Assembly (NCBI GenBank): GCA_963759115.1
Contig: CAVWXT010000006.1
Span: 496,001-560,000, forward strand
Direction: 5' to 3'
From: CAVWXT01 sp963759115
GTDB taxonomy: Bacteria; Planctomycetota; Planctomycetia; Pirellulales; Thermoguttaceae
DNA length: 64,000 nucleotides
The translations under genes were made by a program, and so were the position numbers. The notes under the pieces were generated by a model. It was not told the origin of the DNA. It ran no database searches and worked only from the letters and a program-made list of their open reading frames with translations. Positions 28,948 through 37,631 of this stretch are shown one piece after another (position 1 is the stretch's first letter; every line of letters begins with the position of its first letter).

Positions 28948-29388
28948 ATGTCTTCTATGGCAACTACCAAAAACCTAGCCGACCTCATTCGTCGCCGGTT
29001 GGCGTCTGATCCCAGTCTTGCCGCCGCCGTCGAGGCTGAACGGTTCAATGCAAATGTAGGGGCTGAGATTTTCGAGGCCCGGACACGCGCTGGCCTCAGC
29101 CAGAAGGCGCTGGCTGGTCTTATCGGGATGCATCAGTCTGCGATCGCCCGACTTGAGGATGCCGACTACGATGGACACTCGCTAAAGACCTTGCAGCGAA
29201 TCGCGACCGCCCTTGGCAAACGCGTCCAGGTTGCTTTCGTAGATCAGTACCAGGGTGCGCAAAGCACCCACTCAGAAGAGTTTATCATAAGGTTTCCGGC
29301 TTGGAGGGAGGAAGGAAAGGAATGGAAGCCCACAGTCAGGACGAACGAACCGACCATTCCCTCTAATGATCGCAACTTGGTTGCATGA
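28948..29388 (+). CDS. higA: HigA-like HTH antitoxin with C-terminal chaperone-addiction-like extension
   Basis: 146 residues. The XRE HTH covers about residues 40-95 (EARTRAGLSQKALAGLIGMHQSAIARLEDADYDGHSLKTLQRIATALG). Beyond the HTH is a 40-residue extension rich in aromatic and charged residues (FIIRFPAWREEGKEWKP) that ordinary HigA antitoxins lack; in TAC systems such a ChAD makes the antitoxin depend on the SecB-like chaperone. Stop codon overlaps the chaperone start (ATGA). Confidence 0.82.
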   Translation: MSSMATTKNLADLIRRRLASDPSLAAAVEAERFNANVGAEIFEARTRAGLSQKALAGLIGMHQSAIARLEDADYDGHSLKTLQRIATALGKRVQVAFVDQYQGAQSTHSEEFIIRFPAWREEGKEWKPTVRTNEPTIPSNDRNLVA

Positions 29389-29912
29389 TGGCTAAGAAAA
29401 AACAGACGGCTACAGCAAATAAACCCATCCAGCCCATTGACTTGACGCCTTTAGCGCGGCAAGCCCAACTCGCCGATTTGCGCCTATTAGAAAGCATTTC
29501 TTCCGTTTCGCTTACGGGAGCGATGCCGCCGGAAGTAACACAAACAATTGCTGTCGGCACCAAACGAGTCAACGAGGGGCGGTCGATTATAGCGAGAATA
29601 TCACTCTCGCTCGTCGGTGCTAACGCTGATGGAAGTGAAGCCTTACGCGTGGTGGCCACTTTTGGATTGACGTACAATTTTCCCTCATTGGATGGCGTGA
29701 CCGACGAAGTAATGAACGCGTTCTGTCGCGTTGTTGGGATAAACAACGTGTGGCCTTATTGGAGGGAGTTTGTTCAATCCATGATCGGCCGGATGGGTTT
29801 GCCGCCGTTCCACGTTCCGTTGTTGCGCTTAGACCGGTTGGTAGAAATGAAGGATCAACAGCGCGACACCACCGACCCGCCGACAAAGAGCAAGCGTAAG
29901 GCGAAGCGGTAG
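29385..29912 (+). CDS. SecB-like TAC chaperone
   Basis: 175 residues, translationally coupled to higA by a 4-bp overlap. The fold pattern matches SecB: alternating beta strands (RSIIARISLSLVGANADGSEALRVVATFGLTYNF) then a C-terminal helix with WPYWREFVQSMIGRMGLPPFHVPLLRLDRL, corresponding to the SecB RxxxxxxxxxxGFPPLxLxPxxF motif. N-terminal and C-terminal tails are basic. Position third behind HigB-HigA parallels the Rv1955-Rv1957 type TAC operon of Mycobacterium tuberculosis. Inference by motif and context. Confidence 0.78.
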   Translation: MMAKKKQTATANKPIQPIDLTPLARQAQLADLRLLESISSVSLTGAMPPEVTQTIAVGTKRVNEGRSIIARISLSLVGANADGSEALRVVATFGLTYNFPSLDGVTDEVMNAFCRVVGINNVWPYWREFVQSMIGRMGLPPFHVPLLRLDRLVEMKDQQRDTTDPPTKSKRKAKR

Positions 29913-30040
29913 CTCAACCGCTTCGCCCTGGTTTGTCGTCTCTGTCGCTTCCCCTTGACTGGCAGTCCTCTGCCGCCCCTCGTTGTCCGCTGGCAACACA
30001 CTGTTGACCCAGCACCACCCCGCCAGTGCCATCCTGCCGA

Positions 30041-30277
30041 CAGCTCACCGTGGCCGAATCCTGGGCGAATGAACCGAACGACGTGGCCGTGGGCTATCGC
30101 GTGGCCATCGGCCGAAAGCAGTGGTTGTTGTATCGCTCGCTGACGCCTCGGCGGAATCGCACGCTGTTGGGCCACAATCTGTCTACGGAGACGCTCGTGG
30201 CCCGCTTCGGCCGCGATGGACAAGTCGAGCCGCTGATTGAGATTGAGTGACTTTGGGTCTGACCCCTGGCAATCACT
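30041..30277 (+). pseudogene. Second copy of the 3' end of the 26334-28117 gene
   Basis: Closely matches 27908-28145 and encodes TVAESWANEPNDVAVGYRVAIG...IEPLIEIE-like tail through the same stop. Similarity continues about 25 bp past the stop (GGGTCTGACCC...GGCAATCACT). No 5' part is present. Confidence 0.75.
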
Positions 30278-30652
30278 CCTTCGTCTACAACGCCGCCGGG
30301 CAAGTTCAGAGATCGCTCGATGCGTTCGGCCACGAATGTTGGGGAGGGCGTGAGGGAAACGAAGACTCCCGATCTCGTTGTGCTTCGCCGCAGGGGGCGA
30401 AAAAGTAGAATGTCCCCATTGTCCCCTCCATTGTCCCCCATTGTCCCCACCCCATTGTCCCCAGCCACCCACCCGTTGTCACCATTGTCCCCCACCAAAG
30501 TCAAAGCGACCTCAGTTCCGGGGGGCAAAGACGCTGGATTCTTCGCCATTTCGGGTATCTATTCTGTTGCAGTGCTTGTGGGGTTCATGCATAATGGACA
30601 TTGTTGTGTCCCTCCCCTGAAGTGCGATGGTCGTACTCAGCAGCGGGAGGGC
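30278..30652. repeat. Intergenic with CATTGTCCCC-type tandem repeats
   Basis: Between the gene fragment and the FGE-like gene. At 30411-30493 about seven irregular units of CCATTGTCCCC lie in a row. No gene supported; the open frame here is repeat-encoded. Confidence 0.55.
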
Positions 30653-31654
30653 ATGGTTCATTCAACTCCGGGCGCGCACAAGATGCTCTTCGGCAAAGCA
30701 ATCGTGAGAGGTCTGCTGGCTGTGGCGATGTTCTTGGTCACGGGTGCAGCGATGGCGGACACCTTCGGCATGGGAGCAAATCAATTCACAATCGACTTCG
30801 TGGGAATCTCGGGCGCTACGAACCCCACCAACACCAGCCCATCTGGTGGTTATGGCATTGTCGACCACACCTACCGCATGGGCACTTACGAGATCACCAA
30901 CGACCAGTGGAACAAGTTCACGGCCAGCTTGGGCGTACCGGTGACGGGCAACGATGGGGGCTACTCCAACTCTTACTTCAGGGGCCCGAATGTGCCGACC
31001 GATAGTGTGCGATGGAGTGAGGCGGCACAGTTCGTCAACTGGCTGAACACCAGCACGGGCCACCAAGCTGCGTACAAGTTCACCGGGACTCAGGGCACGG
31101 GCAACTACACGTTCGCCGTGTGGAGCAGCACCGACGCCGGATACGATGCAGGTAATCCCTTCCGCAACAAGAATGCATTCTATTTCCTGCCGACGGAAGA
31201 TGAGTGGGTCAAGGCGGCGTACTGGAACGGCACGACGTTGCAGACCTACGCGATGAAGGCAGGGGAGAGTCTGACGCAGGGCAACGGGGCAAGCGGGACG
31301 GGCTGGAACTACTACAGCAACGGATATGCCACCAACCCTTATGGCCCGTGGAACGTCGGGAGCGGCAGCCAAGAACTCAACGGGACGTACGACATGATGG
31401 GCAACGACTCGGAATGGATGGAAAGCCCGTATTTCAGCGGAGACTATGGTGCCAGTTCGTGGCGTGGGTTGCGTGGTGGCTTTTGGAACCTCAACTCCGA
31501 CGTCTTGGCCTCCTCGTCCCGCGACGCCGGCGACCCAAGGTTCGGGGCCTACATAGGCTTCCGCGTAGCAAGTGTTCCTGAGCCCGGTAGCCTAGCCATA
31601 TTGGCTGGTGCCATCAGCCTACTCGCCTACGCTTGGCGACGGCGGCGCGTTTAG
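30653..31654 (+). CDS. Formylglycine-generating-enzyme-fold (SUMF1-like) PEP-CTERM protein
   Basis: 333 residues (start 30653; ATG 30683 is an alternative and the distance to GGGAGGG makes the choice uncertain). Signal peptide AIVRGLLAVAMFLVTGAAMA. FGE-sulfatase fold motifs: YRMGTYEITNDQWNKFTASLG, SVRWSEAAQFVNWLNTSTG, FYFLPTEDEWVKAAYW, DMMGNDSEWMESPYF and a SSWRGLRGGFWN...RFGAYIGFRVAS end. The catalytic Cys pair of true FGE is not visible, so it is probably a binding or structural homologue. C-terminal VPEPGSLAILAGAISLLAYAWRRRR is a PEP-CTERM sorting signal. Confidence 0.85.
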   Translation: MVHSTPGAHKMLFGKAIVRGLLAVAMFLVTGAAMADTFGMGANQFTIDFVGISGATNPTNTSPSGGYGIVDHTYRMGTYEITNDQWNKFTASLGVPVTGNDGGYSNSYFRGPNVPTDSVRWSEAAQFVNWLNTSTGHQAAYKFTGTQGTGNYTFAVWSSTDAGYDAGNPFRNKNAFYFLPTEDEWVKAAYWNGTTLQTYAMKAGESLTQGNGASGTGWNYYSNGYATNPYGPWNVGSGSQELNGTYDMMGNDSEWMESPYFSGDYGASSWRGLRGGFWNLNSDVLASSSRDAGDPRFGAYIGFRVASVPEPGSLAILAGAISLLAYAWRRRRV

Positions 31655-31735
31655 TCCGCCGAGTTCAGAACTACGGTGTCAACCCCCGAAGGCTCACTCT
31701 CGGTCATCCGGGCTTGCGTGAGGCAGGCATCCGCC

Positions 31736-31870
31736 GGGTGCCACTGTTGGCTTGTCCAGCAGTGTTTGTCCGTCGCACACAGACGCTGCCTCACTAGCAA
31801 CGAATTGTCAAGAATCAGCGTCTTCGCAATACGCAAACGGGCACTGATGGACGGGCCGGCAGTGGCACCC
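31736..31870. repeat. Inverted-repeat element of the GGGTGCCACTG family
   Basis: GGGTGCCACTG (31736-31746) and CAGTGGCACCC (31860-31870) bound 135 bp; directly inside the left arm a hairpin CACTGTTGG-CTTGT-CCAGCAGTG forms. Related to 9307-9380. Confidence 0.6.
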
Positions 31871-31900
31871 AAAATCATTGCCCGCTAACAGTGCCACCGC

Positions 31901-32047
31901 CCGATCAGCCGAAGGCAATGGCTGCTGTATTGCTCCCTGACGCCTCCCCGGAATCGCACGCCGTTGGGCCACAATCTGTCTACGGAGACGCTCGTCGCCC
32001 GATTCGACCGCAGGGGGCAAGTCGAACCGCTGATTGAGATTGAGTAG
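31901..32047 (+). pseudogene. Third copy of the 3' end of the 26334-28117 gene
   Basis: Encodes RRQWLLYCSLTPPRNRT and GHNLSTETLVARFDR ending VEPLIEIE-stop. Shorter and more diverged than the second copy; it ends with TAG rather than TGA. Confidence 0.7.
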
Positions 32048-32135
32048 CCCGCCGGGCGGAACGGGGTTTGACCGCTGCGGCCTGCTTCGTAGAATAGGGC
32101 TACCTGACTTCGTGGCCGATGCGGCGTGCGATTGG

Positions 32136-32210
32136 GTGGCACGCCCTGAGGAACGAAGGGCGTGGTGGACCGCCAGATCACGCCCTTCGCTGCGCTCAGG
32201 GTCGTGCCAC
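32136..32210. repeat. 75-bp palindromic repeat upstream of aceE
   Basis: GTGGCAC at 32136-32142 and GTGCCAC at 32204-32210 end a long imperfect hairpin (CGCCCTGAG...CGAAGGGCGTG with CACGCCCTTCG...CTCAGGG). It lies 18 bp before the aceE ATG. Confidence 0.65.
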
Positions 32211-32228
32211 GCGGGGAACTGAACTCTT

Positions 32229-35037
32229 ATGAATCCACCGGACAAGAAACCCGGCCCCCCCGACGGCACGCTGCCCGGCGGGCTGTTTCCGCAGATGATC
32301 GAGGACGACGATCCGCAAGAGACGGCCGAGTGGCTCGACGCCCTGGAGTATGCGATCGCCAAGGGCGGGCCGGCGCGGGCCGCTTACCTGTTGACGCGGT
32401 TGAAGCACCGCGCGTTTCAGCGCGGCGTCCGCTACGCCGGCGTGGCCACCACGCCCTACGTCAACACGATCTCCGTCGACCAACAGCCCGCGTATCCCGG
32501 CGACCGCCAGATCGAGCGACGCATCAAGAGCATCATCCGCTGGAACGCGCTGGCGATGGTGGTGCGGGCGAACCAGGTGAGCCACGGCATCGGCGGCCAC
32601 ATTTCCACCTACGCCTCGGCCGCCACGCTGTACGAGGTGGCCTTCAATCATTTCCTGCACGGCAAAGAGGGCCGCGAGCCGCCCGACCAGGTTTTCTTCC
32701 AGGGCCACGCCTCGCCGGGCATCTACGCCCGCGCGTTTCTCTTGGGCCGCCTCACCGAAGACCAATTGAAGAACTTCCGCCGCGAGTTGCAGGCGACGCC
32801 GGGCCTGTCGTCGTATCCCCACCCCTGGCTGATGCCCAAGTTCTGGGAGTTTCCCACGGTGTCGATGGGCCTGGGGCCGCTCATGGCGATCTACCAGGCC
32901 CGTTTCAACCACTACCTGGTCGACCGTCGGATCAAGCCCGACGCCGAGGCCTCGCGGGTTTGGGCATTTCTGGGCGACGGCGAATGCGACGAGCCGGAAG
33001 CGCTGGGGGCCATCACGCTGGCCGCCCGCGAACAACTCGACAACCTGATCTTTGTCATCAATTGCAACCTCCAGCGGCTCGACGGCCCGGTCCGCGGCAA
33101 CGGCAAGATCATCCAGGAGTTGGAGGGGGCCTTCCGCGGCGCCGGCTGGAACGTCATCAAGGTCATCTGGGGCTCCGACTGGGACCCCCTGTTGGCCAAC
33201 GACACCGACGGCCTGTTCGGCGCACCGCATGGGCGAAGTGGTCGACGGGCAGTATCAGAAATACGTCGTCAGCTCCGGCGCCTATATCCGCAAGCACTTC
33301 TTCGGCGTCGATCCCCGCCTGGAGGCGATGGTGGCCGATCTGAGCGACGAACAGATACACAAGTTGACCCGCGGCGGGCATGATCCGGCGAAGGTCTATG
33401 CGGCCTACAAGGCGGCCGTGGAACACAAGGGTGCGCCCACCGTCATCCTGGCGAAGACGATCAAGGGCTACGGCCTGGGCGAGGCCGGCGAAGGCCGCAA
33501 CATCACGCATCAGCAGAAGAAGCTCAACGAGGACGAGCTGGTCGAGTTCCGCCGGCGGTTCGAGATTCCGATTTCGGACGAGGCCGCCCGCCGGGCCGAG
33601 TTCTACCGCCCGCCCGAGGATGGCCCGGAGATGCAGTACCTGCTGGGGCGTCGCAAGGCGCTGAGCGGATTTGTGCCGGGCCGGCGTTCGCCCACGGTGA
33701 AGCTGAAGCCGCCGAAATGGGAGGACTATGCCGAGTTCTTTGCCGGCAGCGAGGGACGCGAGGTGTCGACCACGATGGCATTCGTGCGGCTGCTGGCCCG
33801 GCTGTTGCGCGACAAGAACGTCGGCCGCTACATCGTGCCCATCGTGCCCGACGAGGCCCGCACGTTCGGCATGGAATCGTTGTTCCGCCAGTTCGGCATC
33901 TACTCGCACGCCGGCCAGCTCTACGAGCCGGTCGACTCGGACAACGTGCTCTACTACCGCGAGGCGAAGGATGGGCAGATTCTCGAAGAGGGAATCACCG
34001 AGGCCGGGGCCATGTCGTCGTTCATTGCCGCCGGCAGCTCGCACAGCAGCCACGGCATGAGCATGATCCCGTTCTTCATCTACTACTCGATGTTCGGCTT
34101 TCAGCGGATCGGCGACCTGCTTTGGGCGGCGGGCGACATGCGCTGCCGGGGCTTTGTCCTCGGCGGCACCGCCGGCCGCACCACGTTGGCCGGCGAGGGG
34201 TTGCAACACCAGGACGGCAACAGCCAACTCACCGCCCTGGCCTATCCCAATTGCCGGGCCTACGATCCGTGCTATGCCTACGAGATGGCGGTCATCGTGT
34301 TGGACGGCCTGCGGCGGATGTTCTACGAAGAGCAGGACGTCTATTACTACATCACGCTGATGAACGAGAACTACGAGATGCCGATCCTGCCGATGGGCTC
34401 GACCGAAGGCATTTGCCGCGGCATCTACAAACTCTCGTCGTGCGATGCGGGGCCTGAGAAGCCCAAGGTGCAATTGTTCGGCAGCGGGGCCATCCTGCGA
34501 GAATCGCTCCGCGCCGAAGAGTTGCTGGAACAACACTTCGGCGTCGGCAGCAACGTCTATAGCGTTACGAGCTACAAGACGCTGTACTACGACGGCCGCG
34601 AGTGCGACCGCTGGAACCGGTTGCATCCGGCCGAGCCGCCGCGCAAGCCCTACGTGCAACAGGTGCTCGACGGCGAATCCGGGCCGGTGGTGGCGGCGCT
34701 GGATTACGTCGGCGCCGTCGGTCTTTCCATTGCGCCGTGGGTAGGTCCCGTCTGCCGGACGGGACCCGTGCGGTCTCCCGCGGCGGAAGCGGGCCCGCCA
34801 GCAAGTCCCGTCCGGCAGACGGGACCTACTTCCTATGTCGTATTGGGCGCCGACGGTTTCGGCCGCAGCGAGGCCCGCCCGGAACTGCGGCGGTTCTTCG
34901 AGGTCGATGCTGAAAACATTGCCTTGGCGGCGCTGGCCGAACTGGCAAGAGATGGCAAGTTTCCGCAAGAGAAGCTGCCGGGGGCGGTCAAGACGCTGGG
35001 GCTTGATCCGAACAAAGCGAACCCGGTTGTGGTGTAA
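32229..35037 (+). CDS. aceE: Pyruvate dehydrogenase E1 component (homodimeric type), one frameshift
   Basis: About 935 residues. Decarboxylates pyruvate with thiamine diphosphate and passes the acetyl group to AceF. Motifs: NQVSHGIGGHISTYASAATLYEV, the TPP site WAFLGDGECDEPEALGAI...NLIFVINCN, then FGMESLFRQFGIYSHAGQLYEP and DLLWAAGDMRCRGFVLGGTAGRTTL. The frame shifts near nt 33225 between TDGLFG and MGEVVDGQYQKYVV; conservation continues on both sides. Near the C-terminus about 29 residues (VGPVCRTGPVRS...) encoded by the palindromic element at 34741-34829 are inserted between SIAPW and YVVLGADGFGRSE. Confidence 0.92.
34741..34829. repeat. REPIN-like palindromic element inside aceE
   Basis: Two perfectly inverted 25-bp arms (34741-34765 and 34805-34829), each itself a hairpin GTCCCGTC-TGCCG-GACGGGAC, separated by 39 bp. 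Translated in frame within aceE. Confidence 0.85.
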
Positions 35038-35054
35038 CAGGAGGTCTCGCCATA

Positions 35055-35134
35055 ATGGACATAGAAAAGAGGACTCGGCATTCAAAGATCATCGGTGATT
35101 TGGGCGACAACGCACTGGGAGTGGTGATGCTAAG
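35055..35134 (+). pseudogene. Small gene start truncated by ISAzo13
   Basis: ATG 35055 follows an excellent Shine-Dalgarno (AGGAGG at 35040). The 26 codons include RHSKIIGDLGDNALG, reminiscent of a small endonuclease-like family starting RHSKIIGDFGE. The frame then runs into the insertion sequence. Identity is tentative. Confidence 0.4.
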
Positions 35135-36491
35135 TCGCTGTTCAAAAATAAGTTAGCCGTTTGTATAATCTGCGTATTCCGCTTCCATGGATGGAGAGAC
35201 GGTCATGGCAGACAAGGATTGCAGGCGAATTCGCCGGTGTCGCTGCCGAGGATGTCGCTCGCGTAGCGATGCGGATTTGGTTGCGTACCATCGGGCCATC
35301 AATCGAGTGATGGCCGAGTTGGACGAACGGAGTCGGCGGTTGTTCGCCGGGATCGTGGCCCGGCAACGCGGACACGGGGGCGTCCAGTTGGTGGCGGAAA
35401 TCACCGGCCTGAGCCGTATGACAATCCGCCGGGGATTGCGCGAAAGCGAACGCGGACAGGTGGCGTCTTCAGAGCGAGTACGGCGTCCCGGCGGCGGACG
35501 AAAACGAGTCGAAAAAAAACGCCACGTGTGCGGGAGTTGTTGAAGGGGCTGTTGCGGGATGCGACGGCTGGCGATCCGATGGGTGGTCTGCGGTGGACGC
35601 ACAAGACCACCCGCAACCTGGCCGCTGCATTGACGCGACGTGGCGTACCGGTCGGGCACGTGACGGTGGCTCGGTTGCTGCGAGCACAGAAGTACTCGTT
35701 GCGATCGAACCGCAAGCGGTTGGGTGGGAAGAGAGATCCCTATCGGGATCAGCAATTCCGCCTGTTGGGGCGTCGGCGACGGCGATTCCAACGGCAAGGG
35801 TGGCCGGTAATCAGTGTGGATACGAAGAAAAAGGAGTTGGTGGGCAACTTCAAAAATAACGGACGCAGTTGGCGGTGTGAGGACCGCGACGTGCTGGACC
35901 ACGACTTTCCCACACTGGCCCGCGGCCGCGCCTATCCCTACGGCATCTATGACGAGAATCGCAATGAGGGCTATGTCGTGATCGGCACAACTCATCAGAC
36001 AGCGACCTTTGCCGTGCGTGCCATTCGCTCGTGGTGGCTGAAGGTTGGGCGGCGTCGGTACTCGGGTGTGTCTCGGTTGGCCATCGAAGCCGACAGCGGA
36101 GGTGCCAACGGCAACCGTTGTTGGGCTTGGAAGGTGGGCCTGCAAGAATTGGCTGACGAATTCAGATTGACGATCACGGTCGGGCATTATCCCGCAGGAG
36201 CCTCCAAGTGGAACCCGATCGAGCACCGCATGTTCAACCTCATCAGTGCCAATTGGGCCGGCGAGCCACTGACCAGTTACGAAGTCATGCTGAAGAACAT
36301 CCGCACGACACGGTCGAGCACGGGCTTTCGCTGCCGCGCATCGTTGGACACCAAGCTCTACCCGACCAAAGTCAAGGTGTCCGACGAAGCGAAGGCAACC
36401 GTGCGGCTGTTGCGACATACCGTCCTACCCAAATGGAACTACACCATCTGTCCACGAAAACGAAACGGCTAAGTTATTTTTGAACAAGTCC
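35135..36491 (+). mobile_element. ISAzo13-family insertion sequence
   Basis: About 1.36 kb. Terminal inverted repeats of about 24 bp (35139-35162 and 36463-36486; one mismatch) start TGTTCAAAAATAA and include TTAGCCGTTT. TAAG (or CTAAG) flanks both sides (35131-35134, 36492-36495), a likely target duplication. Confidence 0.85.
35187..36472 (+). CDS. ISAzo13-family transposase, two frames joined at an A8 run
   Basis: ORF A (35187-35543) has a helical DNA-binding region (LVAEITGLSRMTIRRGL). ORF B carries the catalytic part: WPVISVDTKKKELVGNFKN, RAYPYGIYDENRNEGYV, IEADSGGANGNR, ITVGHYPAGASKWNPIEHR and FNLISANWAGEPL. At the A8 run near 35512-35519 (GTCGAAAAAAAACG) a -1 shift joins the two so that the protein reads KRVEKK-TPRVRELLKGLL. 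That matches programmed -1 frameshifting and need not be a mutation. Confidence 0.85.
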
Positions 36492-36556
36492 TAAGGAAGC
36501 AGAGGAACAAAGCGTGGCGCAGTGCTTTTCCAGGGCACCGCATGCGATCTTGCTGC

Positions 36557-36838
36557 TCACGGTGTCGGCTGGAGCGACTTGTTGGCGCACTGCACCTTTT
36601 CGTAGAGCGTCTCGGGAGCGATGTCCGCTCCGTTCGGCCAGGCGATCGTTCCGCCTTCGATGCGCGCTTGCCGGAAGAAAGACAGGTCCTTCAACGGGGC
36701 AAAGACAGGCCCGGCGTCGAGATATTCGGCGAAATCGACATCGCCCGCCAGACCGTTGTCGAAAACAATCCTGAAGACATAGCTATCTCGATACTGGATC
36801 GAAACCACGTCATTGAAATCCCACATAGCCATACTCAC
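36557..36838 (-). CDS. DUF2442 protein
   Basis: 93 residues. MWDFNDVVSIQYRDSYVFRIVFDNGLAGDVDFAEYLDAGPVFAPLKDLSFF...GTIAWPNGADIAPETLY is the DUF2442 signature. It overlaps the DUF4160 gene by 4 bp. This pair is widespread and behaves like a toxin-antitoxin-type module by genomic association; activity unproven. Confidence 0.85.
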   Translation of the reverse strand: MSMAMWDFNDVVSIQYRDSYVFRIVFDNGLAGDVDFAEYLDAGPVFAPLKDLSFFRQARIEGGTIAWPNGADIAPETLYEKVQCANKSLQPTP

Positions 36839-37095
36839 TGTAGAGGGTCTATCTTCTGAAGATCACGCCCCGCACGAGCGAGATCCCAGTCTTGCTCGAG
36901 ATCGGCCGCGTGCAGATCGATCCACTCCCGAAGCAGCCGCAGTGCCGTTCTCGACCCGAGGTCGCCACGAACGATGTTTCCCCGAAAGTCGACCAATGCC
37001 TTCTTTCCCTGATACTCCGCGTGCAAATGCGGCGGGGCATGGTCACGAAAATACATGTGAATGACCACGCCGAAGAATCTTGAGATTTCAGGCAT
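36835..37095 (-). CDS. DUF4160 protein
   Basis: 86 residues from MPEISRFFGVVIHMYFRDHAPPHLHAEYQGKKALVDFRGNIVRGDL, the DUF4160 motif with conserved His residues in HAPPHLHAEY. Coupled to DUF2442 downstream. Confidence 0.85.
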   Translation of the reverse strand: MPEISRFFGVVIHMYFRDHAPPHLHAEYQGKKALVDFRGNIVRGDLGSRTALRLLREWIDLHAADLEQDWDLARAGRDLQKIDPLQ

Positions 37096-37242
37096 TGCGA
37101 GGCATCCCGAGGGCGAAGCCGGATTGCCGTCATTGTAACCCGTGTCGCGTCCACGGGCAACCAGCGAAGCCTGGGATTGAGGCACCCTGCCGACACGGAT
37201 ATAGTGTAGGTAGTCAGGGGGTGACAATTTGGGAGAAATGCC

Positions 37243-37482
37243 ATGAGCAGCCCGCTCTCGCCGGAGAATGAGCAATTCGTTGCACAGGCTGTTGCGGTCG
37301 GCATGTACAATGATCGCGACGAGGTGATTGACAGGGCTGTTGGACTTCTCAGGCGCCGGGAACAATTAATCTGCGACGTCAACAACGGCATCGAGCAACT
37401 TGAACGTGGCGAGGGTGTGCCGCTGGATATCGAGCAGATCAAGTCGGCCGTGCGCCGGAGATTCGAAACGGCAACTACGTGA
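37243..37482 (+). CDS. parD: ParD-family antitoxin
   Basis: 79 residues: SPENEQFVAQAVAVGMYNDRDEVIDRAVGLLRRRE is the ribbon-helix-helix ParD motif; the C-terminal half would wrap the toxin. The 3' end is fused by deletion to the tail of parE, so the last residues (FETATT) may not be native. Confidence 0.82.
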   Translation: MSSPLSPENEQFVAQAVAVGMYNDRDEVIDRAVGLLRRREQLICDVNNGIEQLERGEGVPLDIEQIKSAVRRRFETATT

Positions 37483-37562
37483 TCTATTACTGCTCGGTGT
37501 CCGGCGGAATTCTGATCGCCCGAGTATTGCACGGCGCCCGCGATCACAACGCCCTGCTTTGA
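37461..37562 (+). pseudogene. parE: ParE toxin C-terminal remnant
   Basis: 33 codons (IRNGNYVIYYCSVSGGILIA then RVLHGARDHNALL and stop) overlapping the parD end in another frame. This is the final strand region of ParE/RelE toxins; the first two thirds are deleted, so ParD has lost its toxin. Confidence 0.7.
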
Positions 37563-37631
37563 TGCGAACAAATTGAACCCGGCGACGGTGTGACTTTGCC
37601 GCCCCGGAAGAATGCGAGCGAGTAAGAACGA

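Larger units (their letters stand above)
31655..32228. other. Repeat-rich intergenic upstream of aceE
   Basis: Holds an inverted-repeat element (31736-31870), the third copy of the 26334-28117 gene end (31901-32047) and a palindrome (32136-32210). No complete gene. Confidence 0.6.

Noticed and set aside
30411..30493. Possible CRISPR-like array of CATTGTCCCC units
   Set aside because: Units are short and irregular with no unique spacers and no cas genes; a simple low-complexity tandem repeat.
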